DNA of 64,000 nucleotides from Mariniflexile jejuense (GTDB lineage Bacteria > Bacteroidota > Bacteroidia > Flavobacteriales > Flavobacteriaceae): contig NZ_JBHTJI010000001.1 in NCBI RefSeq assembly GCF_042675665.1, forward strand, positions 930,001-994,000, read 5' to 3'. The notes below the pieces were generated by a model. It was not told where the DNA came from, ran no database searches, and saw only the letters and a list, made by a program, of their open reading frames with translations. Position 1 is the first letter of the stretch. Each line of letters opens with the position of its first letter. The translations under genes were made by a program, and so were the position numbers. This document shows, piece by piece, positions 58,289 to 64,000 of the stretch.

Positions 58289-59890
58289 TTAATCTAAAAT
58301 TACAAATTCTACACGTCGGTTTGCTTGTAAATCTTCATCACTACAATTATTTTTACAATCTACCAGTGGTTTTGATTCTCCAAAGCCTTTAGATGTTAAA
58401 CGGTCTTTGCTTATGCCGTTATTTATTAAATATTTAACTGCCGATGCAGCACGTTTGTTTGATAAATTTAAGTTGTATGAATCTTTACCAACATTATCAG
58501 TATGTGCATTTATAGCAAGCTTCATATCTGGGTTTTCTTTAAGTACTTTAATAATTTTGTTTAATGAAATATGAGATTCTTCTTTTACACTATATTTAGC
58601 AAAATCAAAATAAATGTTTTCAATCACAATTCTTAACTCTTCGTCAACTTTTGCAATTACAGGTTCAGTTGTTAATAGGTTTAGGTCTTTCGTGTAAGCT
58701 GTGTTATAATTTCTATCAGCTAAAAACTCAAAATCACCTTCTTTAAACCCGTCTTTTAATGTTGTAATGTTATACGATTCAAAAGGTGTTACGTCAAATT
58801 GGTAAGTAGCATCTTCTTTGGTAAGTGTTCTGGCAATTTCATTGCCTTCTTCGTCTTTTAAAATAACAACGGTATTTGGTAGTTTAATTTTAGTTTCTAA
58901 ATCTAAAACTTTACCTTTTATGGTTTGAATAATTTCTTCGTTAGTTGCAGTATAAATATCGAAACCGCCTTTGCCATTTGGTCTGTTTGATGATACATAA
59001 CCATCTTTTTTATTGGCTAAAAAGTAAGCAACTTCATCATATGATGAATTAATGGTGTTACCCATATTTCTAGGTAATTTATAACTTGAAGATAGAATTT
59101 TGCTAACAAACAAATCGTATCCACCTATGTTTTCATGTCCTTGCGAAGAAAAATACAGGTATTTTCCATCTTTTGATAGCGATGGGTATTTTTCATTTAA
59201 AGGTGTATTAATTGTATTGCCTAAGTTTTTAGGTGTGCTTAAACTTCCATCAGCATTTATATCAGATACATAAAGGTCAAAGCCTCCAATTGAATCTTCC
59301 ATGTTTGAAGAAAAATATAATTTATCTCCACTAGAATTAATAAATGGGGTTTCAATTGATACACCATTTTTGTTAATATCTAACAATGTTTCATTTACCC
59401 AATTACCGTGAGAATCCGACTCTAAATGCGCTTTGTATAACTTGTATTCAAGTGAATTATCACTGCTGCTTCTTGTATAATAAACGGTTTTTTGGTCTGG
59501 TGTAAAAGCTAATAAATCTTCGCTATCACTTGTGTTTAAAATTCTTGAAAATAATAGAGGTAAGCTTAATTGACCGTTTGAAGAAATATCCAAACAAAAT
59601 AAATCTTTATAGGCTTCAGTTGTATTTGGGTCTATTTTTGCAAACGCACCAAGTTTTTTTGAAGATACCATAATTAGTTTGTTTCTAAAAAACCCAGAAC
59701 CAAACTCGGAATATTGACTATTTACACCGGCATCTAACAGTTCGAAGTTAAAGCCGTTTGCTCCAATTGCTTCTGCTTTAGAAAGGATGGTTTTATAAGA
59801 AGTATTATTAGATGCAATAAAGTTTGAAGGTCCTTGGCAAAATAACGCATGCGAAATAAGGCAAATGAAAATTGAGAAGGTTGGTTTCAT
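58289..59890 (-). CDS. OmpA-family protein with PD40 repeats
   Basis: 533 aa. The signal peptide ends near ALFCQ. Residues about 110-320 carry WD40-like PD40 repeats (SSGDKLYFSSNMEDSIGGFDLYVS, KDGKYLYFSSQGHENIGGYDLFVS). A carboxypeptidase-regulatory-like domain (about 320-400) follows. A C-terminal OmpA domain (about 425-533) has YFDFAKYSVKEES, AINAHTDNVGKDSYNLNLSNKRA and ANRRVEFVI, which bind peptidoglycan. The layout recalls PorE-type T9SS and gliding proteins but is also common in other envelope proteins. Monocistronic. Confidence 0.92.
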   Translation of the reverse strand: MKPTFSIFICLISHALFCQGPSNFIASNNTSYKTILSKAEAIGANGFNFELLDAGVNSQYSEFGSGFFRNKLIMVSSKKLGAFAKIDPNTTEAYKDLFCLDISSNGQLSLPLLFSRILNTSDSEDLLAFTPDQKTVYYTRSSSDNSLEYKLYKAHLESDSHGNWVNETLLDINKNGVSIETPFINSSGDKLYFSSNMEDSIGGFDLYVSDINADGSLSTPKNLGNTINTPLNEKYPSLSKDGKYLYFSSQGHENIGGYDLFVSKILSSSYKLPRNMGNTINSSYDEVAYFLANKKDGYVSSNRPNGKGGFDIYTATNEEIIQTIKGKVLDLETKIKLPNTVVILKDEEGNEIARTLTKEDATYQFDVTPFESYNITTLKDGFKEGDFEFLADRNYNTAYTKDLNLLTTEPVIAKVDEELRIVIENIYFDFAKYSVKEESHISLNKIIKVLKENPDMKLAINAHTDNVGKDSYNLNLSNKRAASAVKYLINNGISKDRLTSKGFGESKPLVDCKNNCSDEDLQANRRVEFVILD

Positions 59891-60002
59891 TTTAGAGGGA
59901 TTAATGGTTAATTAGACTCTAAATATATTACCGAACTCATGCTAATAAAAAATTTCTTAGACCAAAAACATTTTTAATCGTTAAGTGCTAATTTGAAGTG
60001 TT

Positions 60003-61517
60003 TTAAGTATTTAGCTTTATTAAATCGTCTAAATACAAACGGGTGTTTGAAAGTCGTGGTACTTTGTGTTGCCCTCCTAATTTATTATTTTGTTTTAGCC
60101 AATCGTAAAACAAATTTTTTCGGGCAATGTGTATTTTAGGTTTGTTTAGCGTAATGTTATTGTAGCGTTTTGCTTCATAATCAGAGTTTAATGCTTTTAA
60201 GGCATTGTCAAATAATTCATTAAAATAATTAATGTCTTTAGGTGGTGTTTTAAATTCAATTAGCCATTCGTGTGCACCTTTTTCTTTACCTTCCATAAAA
60301 ATGGGTGCTGCAGTATAATCTACAATTTCAGCTTTTGTTTTTTTACATACTTTTTTTAGTGCTTCTTCTGCGTTTTCAATAATTAACTCTTCACCAAACA
60401 CATTTATAAAATGCTTTGTTCTTCCAGAAACTTTAATTCTGTAAGGACTTAACGATGTAAACTTAATAGTATCACCTATTTTATAACGCCATAAACCCGC
60501 ATTGGTTGTAATAATAACGGCGTAGTTTTGATTTAGTTTTACCTCGCTAAGCGGAATGGCTTTTTCAGCTTCTGTGGCATAAATATCCATAGGGATAAAC
60601 TCATAAAAAATGCCATAATCGAGCATTAATAATAATTCGTTGGAATTGTTTTGGTCTTGAATGGCAAAAAAACCTTCCGAAGCATTGTAAATTTCATAAT
60701 ACTTGAAATCCTTTTTTGGTAGTATTTTTTTGTATTGGTCTTTGTAAGGTGTGAAACTTACACCGCCATGAAAATAAACTTCCAGATTTGGCCAAACTTC
60801 ATGTAAATTCTGTTTTCCTGTAGTTTCTAAAACATTATTTAGTAAAACAAGCATCCACGACGGTACGCCAGCAAGACTTGTAACGTTCTCATTCATAGTT
60901 TCATTTACTATGGCTTGCATTTTATGTTCCCAATCGCTCATTAGCGATACTTTGTTACTTGGCGTACTGCTAAATTCGGCCCAAAAAGGCATATTATCAA
61001 TTAAAATAGCCGACAAATCGCCAAAAACAGTTCCGTTTTCTCGGTACAACTCTTTACTTCCGCCTAAGCGTAAACTTTTTCCAGCTAATAATTGGGAGTT
61101 TTCATTGTTGTTAAAATACATACAAAGTAAATCTTTGCCAGCAGCATAATGGCAATCTTCAAGCGATTCCATGCTTACAGGAATAAATTTACTTTTAGCA
61201 CGCGTTGTACCACTGGATTTTGCAAACCATTTTATAGGTGTTGGCCAAAATAAATTGGTTTCACCTTTCATAGAGCGTTCAATTACATCTTGCCAACCAT
61301 CATAGTTTTTTATGGGAATGCGTTCTGCAAATGTTCGGTAGTTTTTTATAGAAGCAAAATCGTATTCTTTACCAATTTGTGTGTCTTTAGCAATGTCTAA
61401 AAGTTCTAATAGTAATTCGTTTTGTACTTCATTAGGGTATTTTAAAAACAATTCAATTTGGTGAAAGCGTTTTTTTAAAAACCAAGAAGCAATGGAATTT
61501 ACTATAGGGATTGGCAT
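60003..61517 (-). CDS. GH3-auxin-family acyl-adenylate-forming enzyme
   Basis: 504 aa of the 'GH3 auxin-responsive promoter' superfamily (not glycoside hydrolase 3). The plant members couple acyl acids to amino acids via an adenylate. Visible motifs are WFAKSSGTTRAKSKFIPVS (P-loop-like motif 1), YNASEGFFAIQDQ (motif 2) and LWRYKIGDTIKFTSLSPYRI (motif 3). All three ATP-binding motifs are intact. The bacterial substrate is unknown. It diverges from the DUF2797 gene with 43 bp between their starts. Confidence 0.9.
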   Translation of the reverse strand: MPIPIVNSIASWFLKKRFHQIELFLKYPNEVQNELLLELLDIAKDTQIGKEYDFASIKNYRTFAERIPIKNYDGWQDVIERSMKGETNLFWPTPIKWFAKSSGTTRAKSKFIPVSMESLEDCHYAAGKDLLCMYFNNNENSQLLAGKSLRLGGSKELYRENGTVFGDLSAILIDNMPFWAEFSSTPSNKVSLMSDWEHKMQAIVNETMNENVTSLAGVPSWMLVLLNNVLETTGKQNLHEVWPNLEVYFHGGVSFTPYKDQYKKILPKKDFKYYEIYNASEGFFAIQDQNNSNELLLMLDYGIFYEFIPMDIYATEAEKAIPLSEVKLNQNYAVIITTNAGLWRYKIGDTIKFTSLSPYRIKVSGRTKHFINVFGEELIIENAEEALKKVCKKTKAEIVDYTAAPIFMEGKEKGAHEWLIEFKTPPKDINYFNELFDNALKALNSDYEAKRYNNITLNKPKIHIARKNLFYDWLKQNNKLGGQHKVPRLSNTRLYLDDLIKLNT

Positions 61518-61560
61518 ATTTGTTTTATATTTAAATTTTCTAAAAATAATACTTTTTTTT

Positions 61561-62355
61561 ATGACCTACCAAGGTGTTTTAACAAAAATGGAAACAGAAT
61601 TTTCAAGTCCTATTGAATACTATTTGGTGTTTGAAAACGATTTTTTAAATATGAACCAGTTACTAGGTAAAACAATTACAATTCAATTTGTTAAATACCA
61701 ATGTTTAAATTGCCGTTTGGATAAGCCTATTTACCGACAAGGATTTTGCAAAAGTTGTTTTTTTGAAATTCCACAAGCTGCCGATTGGATTATGCGTCCT
61801 GAACTTAGTACCGCGCATTTAGATAAAGAAGACCGCGATTTAGCTTACGAAAAGAAAGTACAACTGCAACCGCATATTGTGTATTTAGCAAATTCCAGCA
61901 ATGTAAAAGTAGGTGTAACCAGAAAAAGCCAAGTGCCAACGCGTTGGATAGACCAAGGTGCGCATGAAGCTATTGAAATTGTTGAAGTGCCAAACCGTTA
62001 TTTGGCTGGTATTACCGAGGTTGCTTTAAAAGATTATGTAAGTGATAAAACCAATTGGCGCACCATGCTTAAAAACGATATTGTAGATGAAGATTTAGTG
62101 CAATGGCGCGACAAGTTGAAGCAATACATTCCTGATGAAGCAAAGGATTATTTTATTGAAACCAATACGGAAACCAATTTAGATTTTCCTGTTGAAAAGT
62201 ATCCTGTAAAACCAAATAGTTTAAACTTGATAAAGGAACAAACCTACTCGGGTAAGCTTACAGGCATCAAAGGACAATATTTAATGTTTGAAGACGATAC
62301 GGTTTTTAATATTCGTGCCAATGAAGGTTTGGTTGTAGCTATTAGTATTGTCTAA
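61561..62355 (+). CDS. DUF2797 protein with zinc ribbon and GIY-YIG-like motif
   Basis: 264 aa from the ATG at 61561; an in-frame upstream ATG at 61492 lies inside the divergent gene and is unlikely. A four-Cys zinc-binding unit (QCLNCRLDKPIYRQGFCKSC) is near residues 47-66. IVYLANSSNVKVGVTRKSQV with RWIDQGAHEAIEI resembles the nuclease-like core of GIY-YIG proteins. Function unknown; nucleic-acid binding is plausible. Followed by a terminator. Confidence 0.85.
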   Translation: MTYQGVLTKMETEFSSPIEYYLVFENDFLNMNQLLGKTITIQFVKYQCLNCRLDKPIYRQGFCKSCFFEIPQAADWIMRPELSTAHLDKEDRDLAYEKKVQLQPHIVYLANSSNVKVGVTRKSQVPTRWIDQGAHEAIEIVEVPNRYLAGITEVALKDYVSDKTNWRTMLKNDIVDEDLVQWRDKLKQYIPDEAKDYFIETNTETNLDFPVEKYPVKPNSLNLIKEQTYSGKLTGIKGQYLMFEDDTVFNIRANEGLVVAISIV

Positions 62356-62362
62356 ATAAAAA

Positions 62363-62397
62363 AAATCCCATTCACAATTTTAATGCAAATGGGATTT
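62363..62397. terminator. Terminator between the DUF2797 gene and rpsU
   Basis: AAATCCCATT (62363-62372) pairs with AATGGGATTT (62388-62397). T- or A-rich flanks serve the two convergent genes. Confidence 0.8.
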
Positions 62398-62416
62398 ATA
62401 TAGTTTTGTCTAAAGT

Positions 62417-62611
62417 CTAAATATCTTCCTGATCTCTCAAGTTTTGAATATAAGATGCCTTTTGAATTTGTCTACGTCGTTTTACAGACGGCTTCGTAAA
62501 AAACTGTGCATCTCTTAAATTTTGCATTACTTTAATATTGCGGTGTTTTCTTTTGTATCGTTTTAAGGCACGTTCTATATTTTCGCCATCTTTAATAATA
62601 ATTTTTAACAT
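62417..62611 (-). CDS. rpsU: 30S ribosomal protein S21
   Basis: 64 aa, very basic, with the S21 pattern KDGENIERALKRYKRKHRN and VKRRRQIQKASYIQNLR. It binds the small-subunit platform and helps initiation. It follows rpoD on the same strand with a 37-bp gap, so both could be on one transcript. Confidence 0.96.
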   Translation of the reverse strand: MLKIIIKDGENIERALKRYKRKHRNIKVMQNLRDAQFFTKPSVKRRRQIQKASYIQNLRDQEDI

Positions 62612-62648
62612 GTATTGTTTTTAAATTTATTGATTTGAATACGTAGGT

Positions 62649-63512
62649 TTATCCTAAATATGTTTTTAATACTTTACTTTTTGAAGTATGTCGTAATCTG
62701 CGAATACCTTTTTCTTTTATTTGTCTAACGCGTTCTCTGGTTAATCCAAAAGCTTCACCTATTTCTTCCAAACTCATAGAATGCTTACTGTTTATTCCAT
62801 AGTATTGGCGAATTACTTCAGCTTCTTTATCAGAAAGCATGTTTAAAGCTCGGTTTACTTCTGTATTTAACGAGTCTTCCATAAGCTTAACATCTGGTCT
62901 AGGCGATTCGTTTGCGCTTACAACATCGTAAAGCGTTGAGGTTTCTCCTTCTTTTAAAGGCGCATCCATAGATACATGACGACCAGAAATTTTCATAGAT
63001 TGTTTAACATCACTTAAGGTAAGCTCTAAACTATTAGCAATTTCTTCTGCACTTGGTGCTCGTTCATGGGTTTGCTCTAAAGTAGCGTAAGCTTTATTTA
63101 TTTTGTTGATAGAACCAATTTTGTTTAAAGGTAGTCTAACAATTCGAGATTGTTCTGCTAAAGCTTGTAAAATAGCTTGACGAATCCACCAAACAGCATA
63201 CGAAATGAATTTAAAACCCCTGGTTTCATCAAAACGTTTGGCGGCTTTCACTAAACCTGCATTGCCTTCGTTTATTAAATCGGGCAATGTTAAGCCTTGG
63301 TTTTGATATTGTTTTGCAACCGAAACTACAAATCGTAAGTTAGCAGTAGTAAGTTTGTCTAAAGCGCGTTGGTCTCCTTCTCGTATTTTTTGTGCTAATT
63401 CAACTTCTTCGTCTGCTGTAATTAATTGAATTTTACTTATGTCTTGAAGATATTTATCAAGCGATTTAGATTCTCTGTTGGTAACTTGTTTCGTAATTTT
63501 TAATTGCCTCAT
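62649..63512 (-). CDS. rpoD: Primary sigma factor RpoD/SigA, short Bacteroidota type
   Basis: 287 aa, far shorter than E. coli sigma-70 because region 1.1 and the non-conserved insert are missing. Region 1.2 is near LDKYLQDISKIQLITADEE. Region 2 (about 70-130) has LRFVVSVAKQYQNQGLTLPDLINEG and RGFKFISYAVWWIRQAI, then IVRLPLNKIG in region 3. Region 4 has EAFGLTRERVRQIKEKGIRRL. This is the sigma factor that reads the TTTG / TAnnTTTG promoters found across the window. Confidence 0.97.
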   Translation of the reverse strand: MRQLKITKQVTNRESKSLDKYLQDISKIQLITADEEVELAQKIREGDQRALDKLTTANLRFVVSVAKQYQNQGLTLPDLINEGNAGLVKAAKRFDETRGFKFISYAVWWIRQAILQALAEQSRIVRLPLNKIGSINKINKAYATLEQTHERAPSAEEIANSLELTLSDVKQSMKISGRHVSMDAPLKEGETSTLYDVVSANESPRPDVKLMEDSLNTEVNRALNMLSDKEAEVIRQYYGINSKHSMSLEEIGEAFGLTRERVRQIKEKGIRRLRHTSKSKVLKTYLG

Positions 63513-63624
63513 ATATTATATTTAAGTTATAGATTAATACTACCTACAACTTAACTTTTTTATTGAGAAAACCTAATAATTACGATGTTTTATTAAAAAA
63601 ATGCAAAAATTATTGTAAAAACGG

Positions 63625-64000
63625 CTATTTAGTTGTGTCTTTTACCTTTTTCTTACCACTTAACAAGCCTCCAAGTGCATTTTTTACTGCATCTTTTGTT
63701 GTTGTTTTTGTTTTGGTAGTATCCGTTGCTGTTTTATTCCCGCCAACAATGCTACCCAATACATCTTTTACAGCATTTGTTTGGGCTGTTGAAGCCGAAT
63801 CTTTTTTAGACTTATTACCAGCAATTAAATCGTTAAGCATACTACTTGCTTTGTCTTTACCTTGATTTATAAGTTTTTGTTTTTGGATTTCAACCAATTG
63901 TTTTGTTAGGTTGGTAACACCACTAGTTAAATCTGTTTTTACAGATGGATTTGTGTACGAACCAGTAATATTTGCAGTAATAGGAATGGTAATGTTTTTT
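63625..64000 (-). CDS. C-terminal end of an AsmA-like protein (cut by window edge)
   Basis: The minus-strand frame stays open from the right edge to a stop near 63625, giving about 124 C-terminal residues. The segment KNITIPITANITGSYTNPSV followed by KTDLTSGVTNLTKQLVEIQK resembles the end of AsmA-family envelope proteins. A low-complexity tail follows, rich in Lys, Thr and Asp (KTATDTTKTKTTTKDAVK), with a repeated motif DVLGSIVGGNK / NALGGLLSGKK. The family call is tentative since most of the gene is outside the window. Confidence 0.6.
   Translation of the reverse strand, partial: KNITIPITANITGSYTNPSVKTDLTSGVTNLTKQLVEIQKQKLINQGKDKASSMLNDLIAGNKSKKDSASTAQTNAVKDVLGSIVGGNKTATDTTKTKTTTKDAVKNALGGLLSGKKKVKDTTK

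Noticed and set aside
60003..61517. Glycoside hydrolase family 3 enzyme
   Set aside because: The 'GH3' of this protein is the auxin-conjugating adenylase superfamily; motifs SSGTTRAKSKF and YKIGDTIKF are of that family.

Overview
This window looks like chromosomal DNA of a marine or soil Flavobacteriaceae-type member of Bacteroidota. The DNA is A+T-rich. Promoters fit the TTTG / TAnnTTTG pattern typical of the phylum, with no clear Shine-Dalgarno sequences. There are PorP/SprF and PorG-like (type IX secretion) proteins, a T9SS-type sorting tail, a short primary sigma factor without region 1.1, and many lipoproteins with Cys lipoboxes. No transposase, integrase, CRISPR array, rRNA or prophage was seen.

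Layout. (1) 1-13.9 kb is a xylan/xylose utilisation block. It holds two different alpha-glucuronidases (GH115, cut by the left edge, and GH67), a GH3 beta-xylosidase-like lipoprotein, an SGNH/sialate-O-acetylesterase-like esterase, a LacI regulator, a GH43 beta-xylosidase lipoprotein, and a xylA-xylB-GntR regulator operon. A 13-bp LacI-type palindrome, GCAAyCGrTTGCG, occurs once between the GH67 and GH3 genes and once just inside the GH43 gene. Debranching enzymes, exo-xylosidases, isomerase and kinase together take xylo-oligosaccharides to xylulose-5-phosphate. No endoxylanase or SusC/SusD pair lies inside the window. (2) 14.0-20.5 kb holds a small secreted protein, tRNA-Leu(UAA), tRNA-Gly(GCC), mutS, an LruC-domain lipoprotein and a SpoU-type methyltransferase. 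(3) 20.6-24.4 kb has a secreted beta-helix protein and a GH28 pectinase-like lipoprotein. (4) 24.4-30.2 kb is a cytochrome oxidase assembly cluster: ctaB, two subunit III genes, subunit IV, a Cys-less SCO-like protein, SCO, DUF420 and a small Cys protein. (5) 30.3-36.6 kb is a MacAB/TolC-like efflux operon ending in tsaB. (6) 36.7-44 kb has MscS, DUF1304, dodecin, a NifU-type Fe-S protein, PorP/SprF, a LytS/LytTR two-component system and a gamma-carbonic anhydrase homologue. (7) 44.2-52.4 kb is a minus-strand envelope block: CBS protein, nadK, PorG-like, uppS, bamA, two OmpH/Skp genes and murI. (8) 52.5-64 kb is housekeeping: pdxJ, a hydrolase, a holin-like protein, tig, clpP, clpX, OmpA/PD40, a GH3-auxin family enzyme, DUF2797, rpsU, rpoD and an AsmA-like fragment cut by the right edge.

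Most of the window is ordinary core genome. The observations most worth checking are regulatory or structural: the shared LacI-type palindrome; an operator-like element lying on the start point of the xylose regulator gene; a dispersed roughly 90-113 bp element present twice, in opposite orientations; other palindromic intergenic elements; 21-bp-spaced direct repeats ahead of the LytS-type kinase gene; and promoters embedded in terminator hairpins. I did not find a clearly new multi-gene system. The least explained proteins are the SCO-like protein without copper ligands and the carboxypeptidase-regulatory-domain/TPR/LytS kinase fusion.
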